NCBI RefSeq assembly: GCF_020687385.1
Contig: NZ_JAJEQM010000005.1
Location: 1-64,000 of the forward strand
Direction: 5' to 3'
DNA: 64,000 bases
DNA from: Hominilimicola fabiformis
GTDB taxonomy: Bacteria > Bacillota > Clostridia > UBA1381
Below are positions 25,834 through 34,800 of the stretch, piece by piece (within the stretch, counting starts at the first letter, position 1; the number at the start of each line of letters is the position of its first letter). The notes under the pieces are model-generated. The model did not search any database, had not been told where the DNA came from, and saw only the letters and a list, made by a program, of their open reading frames with translations. The position numbers were made by a program, and so were the translations under genes.

Positions 25834-26355
25834 ATGAAAAAAGTTTATGTTGTTATGGGGCTTCATCCGAGCCATGCAATGAGTGAAATAAAAGCCGTAT
25901 TCAAAGAGAAGAAGAAAGCTGAAGAATATTGTTTTCGTCATATTAATTGTAGCATTAAAGAATATAGTTACAGTGATGATAAAACTTATACACCTCTTGA
26001 GAGGGTGATTATAGAAGGCGAAATTAATGCACAATCACTTCCTGATTGTACATTTGAGCATCTGACAAAAGAAGATGCTGGTTATAAAGGCGAGGAATTT
26101 GTATGTGTTTTTCATATATGGGGAGCCCCTTGCTTTAAATTTCAAATAAACAAAATACTTCCTGATAATTATAATGAAGAAATAGAAAAAATAAAATATG
26201 CACAAATATTACAAGATGTTATAAATACAAGTAAGGTAGAACTAAAAGGAATTCCGTTAGATGGGTTTGGGCAAATGATTAGAATCTCTGATTTAATTGT
26301 GTCCAAATTGGAGAAGATCATTGCTGAAAAGTTTAATGTGAAAATTGAAGATTAA
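25834..26355 (+). CDS. hypothetical protein
   Basis: A 173-residue protein; the ATG at 25834 follows AGAAGGAG at 11 bases and matches the usual phage style better than 25810, which overlaps the previous gene. The N-terminus (KKVYVVMGLHPSH) begins with a beta strand, the C-terminal 50 residues look helical. No family recognised. Confidence 0.6.
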   Translation: MKKVYVVMGLHPSHAMSEIKAVFKEKKKAEEYCFRHINCSIKEYSYSDDKTYTPLERVIIEGEINAQSLPDCTFEHLTKEDAGYKGEEFVCVFHIWGAPCFKFQINKILPDNYNEEIEKIKYAQILQDVINTSKVELKGIPLDGFGQMIRISDLIVSKLEKIIAEKFNVKIED

Positions 26356-26389
26356 ATAATGAAACTTTCGTTTTAAAGGAAGGAGAAAT

Positions 26390-26650
26390 ATGTTGAATTT
26401 ATTTCCAGCGGAATACATAAGAGAAAATGAAGACGGTTCGTGTAATGTATATATGCCAATGCAAGATACAGATGAACTTGGAAATTATATAAATGGATTT
26501 GGCGTCTGGCGTTATTCTTCTATGAAAGAATATGAAAATAGTGTAAATATGGCGTTGGTAGATGAGTTACTTCGAAAAATTCAAGAGCGACAAACAAAAG
26601 AATATATGAAATCAGAAGATATTTATGAAATTATTATTCATGAAGATTAA
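26390..26650 (+). CDS. hypothetical small protein
   Basis: An 86-residue protein behind AAGGAAGGAG. It begins with a short strand-rich part (DGSCNVYMPMQ) and continues as a helix with RKIQERQTKEYMKSEDIYE. Function unknown. Confidence 0.6.
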   Translation: MLNLFPAEYIRENEDGSCNVYMPMQDTDELGNYINGFGVWRYSSMKEYENSVNMALVDELLRKIQERQTKEYMKSEDIYEIIIHED

Positions 26651-26680
26651 TTGTATGTTAAAGAAAGGAGAATATATTAT

Positions 26681-26857
26681 ATGAGTTCAGAAGACAATTT
26701 CATAAAATCAGGAATAGACACAATAAAGATATTAACAATTATTTTTGTTGCATTAAAAGTGCTTGGATTAATACAGTGGTCATGGTTATGGGTATTTAGT
26801 CCAATATGGATAATAGGTATTTTGGCTATTATAAGTAGCATTTTTAAAAATATATAA
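26681..26857 (+). CDS. small two-helix membrane protein (Fragile-X-F-type name in databases)
   Basis: A 58-residue protein; the ATG at 26681 follows AAAGGAGA. Two membrane segments flank a QWSWLWVFSPIWI loop. Very similar small phage proteins are known in Clostridia and are labelled transmembrane Fragile-X-F protein without known function. It precedes the ThyX-like gene. Confidence 0.65.
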   Translation: MSSEDNFIKSGIDTIKILTIIFVALKVLGLIQWSWLWVFSPIWIIGILAIISSIFKNI

Positions 26858-26875
26858 ATAAGGAGAATACATAAA

Positions 26876-27532
26876 ATGAAATTTGAAAATACAGAGGTTT
26901 ACGGCTTTAAACGGGCACTTAAAGGTATGAGAAACGCTCTTGAATCATGGCATAAAAACGATACGGTTGAAGAAAACGGCGAAGTTATAATCGGCGAAAA
27001 CGATTTGAATCTTGCACAAAGACTTATAAAAGCAGGCAGTGAGCATCGTAAATTTATGCGGCAGATTTTTGTATCAGTTGATATTACTGCTCCGCTTTAC
27101 TGGTGGAAGGAGTTTGATACATATAAAGTAGGAACAACTGCAAACAGCACATCGACAATGCACAAACTTGCGTCAACACCTATTACTGCCGAGTGTTTTG
27201 AAATTGACGATTACAATTCAGATCTTGATTATGACGGCACAAAACTTGGTGATGTGATAGACAAGCATATAGAATTTTTGGAGAGTATGCGTGTAAAGTA
27301 TCTTGAAACAAAGGATAAGGCATATTGGAAAGAACTTATCAGATGGTTGCCGTCAGCGTGGCAGCAGACAAGAACCGTTACAATGACATACGAAAATCTT
27401 TTGGCAATGTGTTCAAAAGGTCAGAGAAGATTTCACAAATTGACAGAATGGTCAAAGTCATTCATCGATTGGGCGAGAACACTTCCGTATGCACAGGAAT
27501 TGATATTTCCTGATGAGGTGGAGAATATATAA
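26876..27532 (+). CDS. ThyX-like protein with altered motif
   Basis: A 218-residue protein. Residues 56-98 (EHRKFMRQIFVSVDITAPLY, then WWKEFDTYKVGTTANSTS) can be laid over the ThyX core, where a strand ends in the RHR...S signature; here WKEFDTY takes the place of RHR, so FAD-dependent dUMP methylation is doubtful. Many Clostridia carry this type as a hypothetical protein. Codon choice (CCG, GCG, GGC, GAC) is closer to the host half of the window than to its AT-rich neighbours, which suggests recent capture from a chromosome. The nucleotide-metabolism link is inferred from fold resemblance only. Confidence 0.5.
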   Translation: MKFENTEVYGFKRALKGMRNALESWHKNDTVEENGEVIIGENDLNLAQRLIKAGSEHRKFMRQIFVSVDITAPLYWWKEFDTYKVGTTANSTSTMHKLASTPITAECFEIDDYNSDLDYDGTKLGDVIDKHIEFLESMRVKYLETKDKAYWKELIRWLPSAWQQTRTVTMTYENLLAMCSKGQRRFHKLTEWSKSFIDWARTLPYAQELIFPDEVENI

Positions 27533-27643
27533 ATGTATGTTGTATTCTATGGTTGTGGAAGCTATAAAATCTTCCAGACCAAAGAGGAGGCTTTAATTTT
27601 TTGCGAAAATTTAGGGATAACATGGATAGATAAGGTGGGTTAA
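27533..27643 (+). CDS. 36-residue hypothetical protein
   Basis: An ATG one base after the previous stop opens a 36-codon frame ending one base before the ligase start. The peptide (YVVFYGCGSYKIFQTKEEAL) has a strand-helix pattern. GAGGTGGAG upstream supports translation. It fits exactly between two genes, which favours it being real. Confidence 0.6.
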   Translation: MYVVFYGCGSYKIFQTKEEALIFCENLGITWIDKVG

Positions 27644-29635
27644 ATGAATAAAATAACACGAATGAAAGAATTAATTGCTGAATTAAATAATGCGGCAAAT
27701 GCTTATTATAATACGGCAAAGCCGATAATGAGCGATGCGGAATTTGATTCAAAACTTGAAGATTTACGTTCATTGGAAGAAGAAACAAATATAACAATGG
27801 CAAATAGCCCAACACAAAAAGTTGGAACGGAAGTATTGGATAGTATCGCTAAAGTAGTGCATAAGACACCAATGCTATCACTTAATAAATGCCACTCAGT
27901 CGAAGAAATTGAGAAGTTTGCAAATTATCGTCCTCTTGTTGCTTCTATAAAATTAGACGGTTTGTCGTGTAGATTGATTTATGAGAATGGTGACTTGGTA
28001 AGAGCTGAGTCAAGGGGCAATGGTATAGAAGGTAATGATATTACTCAGGCAGTAAAACAATTTCAAAATGTTCCGTTACATATTAATAAGGAAGGAACTT
28101 ATGTTATTGATGGTGAGGCATTGATAACACTTGATGATTTCGCCAAGATAAATAAAGACGGACAATTTAAAAATAGTCGTAATCTTTCTGCCGGTACATT
28201 ATCAAGTCTTGATACGTCAGTTGTAAAAGATAGACGATTGAGTTGGTTTGCGTGGGAAGTTATCGAAAATGATAGTGCCGATGAAACGAACCTTTCATTC
28301 CATAATCAACTCGCAGAAGCAAGCGAATTAGGGTTTGATGTAGTTCCATTTTTTGATGTTGTTTCGTTTGAAAACGTACATATGGACTATCAGGTAGTAA
28401 TAGATAAAATGTTGGACATTGCGGAACAAGAATGCCTTCCACAAGATGGAGTTGTTTTTAAATTTGATGATGTGCAATATGGTAAATCTCTTGGCAACAC
28501 AAGCCACCATTTCAGAAATGGTATCGCCTTTAAGGTTAAGAATGATTCAGTAGAAACCACATTGAAGAATATTGAATATACAATCGGTAAAACAGGAGTA
28601 TTAACTCCAACGGCGGTATTTGAGCCAGTAGAAATTGAAGGTACTACTGTTGAAAGAGCAACTCTACATAATATATCAATAATGAAAGAATTATTAGGAA
28701 ATCCTTGGATTGGTCAGAAAATCGGAGTATTTAAAGCAAATCTCATCGTTCCTGCTATTCGTTGGGGTGAAATAGATAACCACACCACAGAAAGACAATA
28801 CATACCAATCCCAACACATTGTCCTATATGTCATCAACCGGCAATAATCAAGAAGGACAATGACTCAGAAGTTTTGATTTGTACAAATGAATATTGTGAG
28901 GGAAAGTTATTAAAAAGACTATCTCATGCAGTTTCAAAAAATGCTCTTAATATTGAAAACTTATCAGAAGCATCTCTAAAAAGATTTATTCAACTTGGAT
29001 ATGTAAAGTCCATCAAAGATATTTATCATCTTGAAGATTTTAAAGAACAAATTCAATCTCTTGAAGGCTTTGGTCAAAAGTCTGTCGAAAAGCTATTATC
29101 AGCAATTCAGAAAAGTAGAAATACAACATTGGCTCAATTTCTGTATTCATTAAGCATTCCGTTGTTGGGGAAAAACGCAAGCAAAGATATTTCAAAAGTA
29201 TGTGAAAATGATTTTAATATATTTGTTAATGTATTGTCAAACAAGGAGAGAAAAGCATTTACGCATATTGATGGTATTGGGATTGAGTTAGCTATGTCTA
29301 TGACTGACTATTGGAAAAAATACAATTTAGATATTTTAGATTTAGCAAATGAGTTCATTTTTGAAAAAGAAAAAGAGAATAGTACAGTAGATACACTTCA
29401 AGGTAAAAGTTTTTGTATTACCGGAAAGTTAATCAGCTACTCTAATCGTGCCGAATTAGTTAAAGAGATTGAAAGCCATGGTGGCAAAGTTGTAAGTTCT
29501 GTTACAAAAAAGACAGATTATTTAATCAACAATGATACCGAAAGTGTGTCGTCAAAAAATAAAACCGCTAAGAGTTTGGGTATTCCAATTATTAGCGAAG
29601 TCAAATTCAAACAAATGAGAGAAGGAGAAAAATAA
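27644..29635 (+). CDS. ligA: NAD-dependent DNA ligase
   Basis: A 663-residue LigA of standard length and domain order: Ia domain, adenylation domain with KLDG (Lys103 as the nucleotide-accepting lysine), SRGNGIEGNDIT, IDGEAL, a FKNSRNLSAGTLSS motif, OB fold, a Cys4 zinc finger (CPIC...CTNEYC), helix-hairpin-helix repeats (LEGFGQKSVEKLL) and a C-terminal BRCT domain (GKSFCITGKL, KTDYLINND). It seals nicks during element replication. AAGGTGGG provides the binding site. A complete bacterial-type ligase in a phage is uncommon; many phages use ATP-dependent ones. Confidence 0.96.
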   Translation: MNKITRMKELIAELNNAANAYYNTAKPIMSDAEFDSKLEDLRSLEEETNITMANSPTQKVGTEVLDSIAKVVHKTPMLSLNKCHSVEEIEKFANYRPLVASIKLDGLSCRLIYENGDLVRAESRGNGIEGNDITQAVKQFQNVPLHINKEGTYVIDGEALITLDDFAKINKDGQFKNSRNLSAGTLSSLDTSVVKDRRLSWFAWEVIENDSADETNLSFHNQLAEASELGFDVVPFFDVVSFENVHMDYQVVIDKMLDIAEQECLPQDGVVFKFDDVQYGKSLGNTSHHFRNGIAFKVKNDSVETTLKNIEYTIGKTGVLTPTAVFEPVEIEGTTVERATLHNISIMKELLGNPWIGQKIGVFKANLIVPAIRWGEIDNHTTERQYIPIPTHCPICHQPAIIKKDNDSEVLICTNEYCEGKLLKRLSHAVSKNALNIENLSEASLKRFIQLGYVKSIKDIYHLEDFKEQIQSLEGFGQKSVEKLLSAIQKSRNTTLAQFLYSLSIPLLGKNASKDISKVCENDFNIFVNVLSNKERKAFTHIDGIGIELAMSMTDYWKKYNLDILDLANEFIFEKEKENSTVDTLQGKSFCITGKLISYSNRAELVKEIESHGGKVVSSVTKKTDYLINNDTESVSSKNKTAKSLGIPIISEVKFKQMREGEK

Positions 29636-29636
29636 T

Positions 29637-30005
29637 ATGATTCATATTCAGAAAAGTAATGAGGGAATAGATATTCCAAAGAAAGATTTTGCCAGTATTA
29701 ATATCTCTACTAATCTTTACTTTAACGGTAAAGAAATAAAGAGATACGTCAACAAAGTTCATATGAAGATTAAGCCGTCCGATAATGCATTGTGCGAAGA
29801 TGAACGCATTGACAGAGAAGATTGTATATATAAACTTGAAGAACTTAAAGATATTATATCAATTACTATTGACGGTGAAACTTATAAAGTACCATGGAAA
29901 GACAGTAAAAAGGAATACAACGTAAATGTATGGGAGGATACAAAGAAAAATGGTGATGAGGTTGAAATAACAATCTTTAAACCAATGGAGAAAAATAGAA
30001 AATGA
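29637..30005 (+). CDS. hypothetical protein
   Basis: A 122-residue protein one base after the ligase stop, behind AGAAGGAG. It is beta-rich (ASINISTNLYFNGKEIKRYV; ISITIDGETYKVPW) and may form a small beta-sandwich. Its end overlaps the following gene by four bases. Function unknown. Confidence 0.6.
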   Translation: MIHIQKSNEGIDIPKKDFASINISTNLYFNGKEIKRYVNKVHMKIKPSDNALCEDERIDREDCIYKLEELKDIISITIDGETYKVPWKDSKKEYNVNVWEDTKKNGDEVEITIFKPMEKNRK

Positions 30006-30205
30006 TTTATTCAAACAATGATCCAATGGCAATTTCAGCTATGGAGATTACAAGGACAGGTAACTATGGGGAATATGATTATGATGATTCTCCGATAATT
30101 TGTCCGATTTGTAACGAAGAGGCAGAAGTATTATATAAGAATATATTCAATAATGAGATTGTTGGATGTAATGAATGTATAAAAGAAACTTATGAAAACG
30201 AATGA
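30002..30205 (+). CDS. small zinc-ribbon protein
   Basis: A 67-residue protein with CPICNEEAEV and GCNECIKE, a CxxC...CxxC zinc ribbon at roughly 34-61. It overlaps the upstream gene (ATGA). Such ribbons often bind nucleic acid or metal; nothing more specific can be said. Confidence 0.65.
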   Translation: MIYSNNDPMAISAMEITRTGNYGEYDYDDSPIICPICNEEAEVLYKNIFNNEIVGCNECIKETYENE

Positions 30206-30221
30206 GAAAGGAATTTGAACA

Positions 30222-30848
30222 ATGAGAAATTTAAGAAAAGTAATATGTGGAGTAATGGCAGTTGTATCAATGGCAACAGGAATGATGAGCGTAAGTGCAG
30301 ACGAAACAAAGTGGGAAACACATTATGTTTCTGCTCAAAACGGTTTGAACTGTCGAATCAAGCCAAGCACAGAAGATAGTGAAATAATCAAGGTATTCCC
30401 AAGGGGAACAGAACTTCAAGTCATAGGTGTTGATGAAACAGGTAAGTGGTATGAAGTTTGGGACGGCGAAACTCAAGGATATTGCTATGGTACATATTTT
30501 GTTGATAATAAAGAAGATTTGGACAAACAAGAAGTTGCAAGTGATGGTGTAAAAGGTTCATATCTTGGAAACTTTTATGTCACTGGTTATACTGCTTCGC
30601 CATCTGAAAATGGGGGTTATTCAGTAACTTGTATGGGAGATAATCTATACTCGTCAGTCGGATGGGCTATCGCAGTAGATCCAAAAGTTATTCCGTTGGG
30701 AACAAAAGTTTACATAGAAGGTATTGGTTACAGAGTTGCTCGTGATACAGGCGGTGCAATTAAGGGTAACAAGATTGATGTATTGACCTCATCAAATAGC
30801 GAATCGAATGCAATTACAGGAAATTATAATGTTTATCTTGCAGAATAA
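30222..30848 (+). CDS. secreted SH3-domain plus 3D-domain cell-wall enzyme
   Basis: A 208-residue protein with a signal peptide (LRKVICGVMAVVSMATG, cleavage near SVSA-DE). A bacterial SH3 domain covers about 33-90 (NGLNCRIKPSTEDSEIIKVF), and a 3D domain covers about 115-205, with the Asp residues in GWAIAVDPKVIPLG, VARDTGGAIKGN and KIDV. 3D domains are found in lytic transglycosylases of the RpfB/YocH type. It is exported and acts on peptidoglycan. In this position, between DNA-metabolism genes, it may be expressed early or from the lysogen rather than serving final lysis. Confidence 0.88.
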   Translation: MRNLRKVICGVMAVVSMATGMMSVSADETKWETHYVSAQNGLNCRIKPSTEDSEIIKVFPRGTELQVIGVDETGKWYEVWDGETQGYCYGTYFVDNKEDLDKQEVASDGVKGSYLGNFYVTGYTASPSENGGYSVTCMGDNLYSSVGWAIAVDPKVIPLGTKVYIEGIGYRVARDTGGAIKGNKIDVLTSSNSESNAITGNYNVYLAE

Positions 30849-30867
30849 GAAAGGGGAATTTTAATAA

Positions 30868-31044
30868 TTGGCAACTAAGGCACGATTGAGAGAACTTGCA
30901 CAAGCCGATTTGCAGCGTGAGTGTAGGGCATTTGAAAGTAGAAGTGGAGAAGTCGTCATTCGACAGGCTTCTCCTGAAGAATTGAAAAAATACAGAGCAA
31001 TAGCAAATATAACACGGAAAAGAAAGGGATTAAAATTACTATGA
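30868..31044 (+). CDS. 58-residue hypothetical basic protein
   Basis: A TTG-started frame behind AAGGGG (11-base spacing). The sequence ATKARLRELAQADLQRECRA is a basic helix, followed by a strand VVIRQ and a basic end KRKGLKLL. Its stop overlaps the next start (ATGA), as in the rest of the operon, which supports coding status. Confidence 0.55.
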   Translation: MATKARLRELAQADLQRECRAFESRSGEVVIRQASPEELKKYRAIANITRKRKGLKLL

Positions 31045-31298
31045 TAGAAACGATTGTTTTAATAGATACAATGGAAAAAATTAAGAAGTTCAATGTAGCA
31101 TGCCAACATCATATAGGTGATGTTACGGTTTGTAGTGGTAGAAATATTGCGGACGGCAAAGAATTATATAAGTATAGAATTGATGGTAAGTCAATACTTG
31201 GTTTGTATAGTCTTGATTTGTCTACTCCGGTTAAGGTTGAGATAGAAGGTGATATAGATGAAGAACTAAAATCAGTTATTAACGAAATGATAGCTTAA
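31041..31298 (+). CDS. HPr-like protein without the active-site His segment
   Basis: An 85-residue protein. Its second half (YRIDGKSILGLYSLDLSTPV, then a VEIEGD strand) matches the regulatory-serine helix of HPr proteins, including the usual KSILG-LSL. The GLHARPA motif with the phosphorylated His15 is not present; the N-terminal half reads IETIVLIDTMEKIKKFNVAC. It may mimic host HPr in binding to a partner without phosphotransfer. This is inference. It is coupled to the upstream small gene. Confidence 0.7.
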   Translation: MIETIVLIDTMEKIKKFNVACQHHIGDVTVCSGRNIADGKELYKYRIDGKSILGLYSLDLSTPVKVEIEGDIDEELKSVINEMIA

Positions 31299-31315
31299 TT
31301 TAAGGAGAAATGCGT

Positions 31316-31879
31316 ATGACAAAAAACTTGTATTGTGTAGTTGGCGAAAGTGGAAGTGGCAAAGATACAATTGTAAATTATATGTGTAATAGGTATGGTT
31401 ATACAAAAGTTATATCTAATACCACTCGTCCAATGAGAACAAATGATGAAAATGATAAGTTAAATCATATATTCTCGAATGTTGAACAATATCAGAAAGA
31501 TAAAGGGAATAATGAAGTAGTAGCAGAAACCTTTTTTAATGATAATTATTATTGGGCGACAAAAACACAAGTCGATAATTCTGATTTTTATATTATAGAT
31601 ATAAAAGGGTTAAAACATCTACAAGATACATATAGGGACAAAATGATCTTCGCTATATATGTGGAAACAAATGAAGCCACACGTAAACTTCGCATGGAAG
31701 AACGTGGGGATAGCGAAGAAAAGATTGAAGAAAGAATTAAAAACGACAAAGAAGCTTTTGTCGATGTTGATTACCAACATTGGGATTGTATCATAAGGAA
31801 TTCAAGACATTCTGATTTGAGTGTGATTGCAATGAAGTTAAATGATGTGATTAAAAGCTTTGAGTCAAAGGAGGAATGA
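31316..31879 (+). CDS. guanylate-kinase-like nucleotide kinase
   Basis: A protein of about 187 residues; the ATG at 31316 has AAGGAG at 8 bases, better than 31310 at 2 bases. The P-loop GESGSGKDT lies near residue 10-18, followed by VISNTTRPMR, the GMP-binding motif of guanylate kinases, and LRMEERGDSEEKIEERI, which resembles the lid. It would phosphorylate GMP or dGMP and feed the ribonucleotide reductase encoded directly downstream, with which it overlaps. Confidence 0.85.
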   Translation: MTKNLYCVVGESGSGKDTIVNYMCNRYGYTKVISNTTRPMRTNDENDKLNHIFSNVEQYQKDKGNNEVVAETFFNDNYYWATKTQVDNSDFYIIDIKGLKHLQDTYRDKMIFAIYVETNEATRKLRMEERGDSEEKIEERIKNDKEAFVDVDYQHWDCIIRNSRHSDLSVIAMKLNDVIKSFESKEE

Positions 31880-34800
31880 TGTTGCAAGTTATTAAACGTA
31901 ATTGCGAACAGGTCAATTTTGATAAATCAAAAATTTCAGATGCGATATTAAAGGCAATGAAAAATGGTTCAGGTATTGTTAAACCTAAAATTGCCGAAAG
32001 CATAGCATCAGAAATTGAAGATGAATGTAGAAACAAACAAGAAGTAAGTATATCTGATATAGAATCAATGGTATATGATAAGCTAATCACCAAAAAGCAA
32101 AGACTCACAGCAAAGGCATATGAAGGTTATAGAAGTATTCGAGAATTTCAAAGAGAAAATGAAAATACAACAGATGAAGAAATTACGGAACTATTAAACG
32201 GGAAAAGTGAATATTGGAATACAGAAAATTCAAACAAAAATTCAAAAGTTTTAAACACACAACGTGATTATATGGCGGGTATAGTCAGCAAGGATATTTC
32301 TCGTAGGTTTTTACTTCCGCCAGAAATAGTACAAGCTCATGACGAAGGGATAATTCATTTTCACGACATTGATTATTTTGGTATGAATGCAATGACAAAT
32401 TGCTCATTAATTAATCTTGCAGATATGCTTCAAAACGGAACGTGTATCAATAAAGTAATGATTGAAAAACCGCACAGATTTATAACGGCTTGCACAATAG
32501 CAACACAAATTATTCTTGGAGTGACTTCAATGCAATATGGTGGTGCAACAATTACTTTGACACATTTAGCCCCATTTGTAAGAGATAGTTATGAGAAATA
32601 CTATGATAAATATAAATCTTGGGGATTTAAAGAAGAAGATTGTAAAATGTTCGCTGAAAGAGATACTAAAAAGGAAGTGTCTGACGGAGTACAAACCTTT
32701 AACTATCAATGCAATAGCATGTCAAACTCAAATGGACAGAGTCCCTTTTTGTCAGTATTTATGTATTTAGGAGAAACTACTGAGTATAAAAAAGAACTTG
32801 CAATGATAATTGAAGAATTTTTAAAACAAAGATTGATGGGATTAAAAAATGAAGTAGGCGTTTATGTCACACAAGCGTTTCCGAAACTACTTTATGTCCT
32901 TGAAGAAGATAATATTCGTCCTGATTCTCCGTATTATTATTTGACAAAACTTGCGGCTAGATGTTCAGCCAAAAGAATGGTGCCGGATTATATTTCCGAA
33001 AAGAAAATGAAAGAATTAAAAGAAGGAAATTGCTTCCCAAATATGGGGTGTGTGGACGGCAAGGAACTTATTACATATAAAATCAAAGACAATTTATATG
33101 TGGAATCATTTGAAAGAATGTGGAGGAGATTATCAGATTCATTTCGCATTGAACATCAGTTTTCAAATGATAACCCAAATCTATATATGGATTTAAATGA
33201 TGTTAAAATTTATGATACAGAAAAAGGATTTGTCACAGCCAAAAGAATTATTCGAAATATATCAAATGATTGGTTAGATATTAATTTTTCGAACGGAAGA
33301 AGGCTTTTGTGTACAACCGATCATGTATTGACATTAAGAAGTGGGAATAATGTTCAAGCTTCTAATTTAAAAATAGGAGACAAGTTACTAATTAATTCGA
33401 ATCAATACACTGAAGAGACAATCTTATTCAATACGGATAAAGCATGGTTATTAGGTTTTATGCTTTGTGATGGGTGCTATCAAAATAATCATGTATTTGC
33501 TTCTATTGCAGCAAGCGATGAAGACGAAATTGAAGAAAAATTCAATACGGTCTTTACAAAATATTTCGGTTTGTCTACAAAAACAATATTACAACAACGA
33601 GGAATCAAGGGTACATATAAAGACTTATGTGCCATTGCTGATGAGAATAACGGATTACAATATGCAATAAATTATTTTACATCAAAATTTGAAGGAATAA
33701 ATAAAGCGAATAGGCGAATTCCAAATGAAGTTTTCGCTTGGAATTATACTGCAAAATTAGCCTTTTTGGCAGGTATGATTGATGCGGATGGATATATTAA
33801 TTCATTTAAAAAAGAAAAAGGATATTCAGTCGTACAAATTGGTTCTACGAACAAAGAGCTTGCATTAGGACAAATGGCTTTGGCACAGGCATTAGGAATG
33901 CCAGCAAAAATTTATCATAACCATTATACAAAGAAAAATCCTGATGCGATAAGATATAGAGTTGAATTTTATCCGTGTGATGAATTAATAAATTATATTG
34001 TTTGCAAGAAGAAATATGACAATTATATCGAATCTGAGATATCAGGATATAATTTTGAATCTGAAGTAACACAAATCAATCCTATCCATAAAACTATGTA
34101 CAGTTATGATGTTACTACATCAAGTGAACATTTTGAGGTTAGTGGAATATATAGTCATAATTGTCGAAGTTTTCTTTCGCCGTACAAAAATGAAAATAAC
34201 CAATATAAATTCTATGGAAGATTTAATCAGGGAGTAGTTACATTAAATCTTGTAGATGTGGCATTATCATCAGAAGGTGATTATGATAAATTCTGGGAGT
34301 TAATGGAACAAAGAACTGAATTGTGTCATAAAGCCTTATTATGTAGGCATAAACGATTAGAAGGAACACTTTCAGATGTTGCTCCAATTTTATGGCAATA
34401 TGGAGCATTTGCTCGTTTGGGAAAGGGTGAAACAATAGATAAATTACTTCATAATGGTTATTCTAGTATCTCTCTTGGCTATGCAGGATTATATGAAAGT
34501 GTTAAATATATGACAGGTAAATCCCATATTGATTCAAAAGAAGGTCGTGATTTGGGAATACAAATTATGAAATTTATGAATGATAAATGTACTCAATGGA
34601 ATAAAGAACATAATATTGGATTTTCAATTTATGGCTCACCGATTGAAAATACAACATATAAATTTGCAAAATGTTTAGAAAAACGATTTGGTATCATTGA
34701 TGGAATAACAAATAAAAATTACATAACAAACTCTTACCACACATTTGTAAGAGAACCCATTAATGCATTTGATAAACTCGCAAAAGAATCGGAGTTTCAA

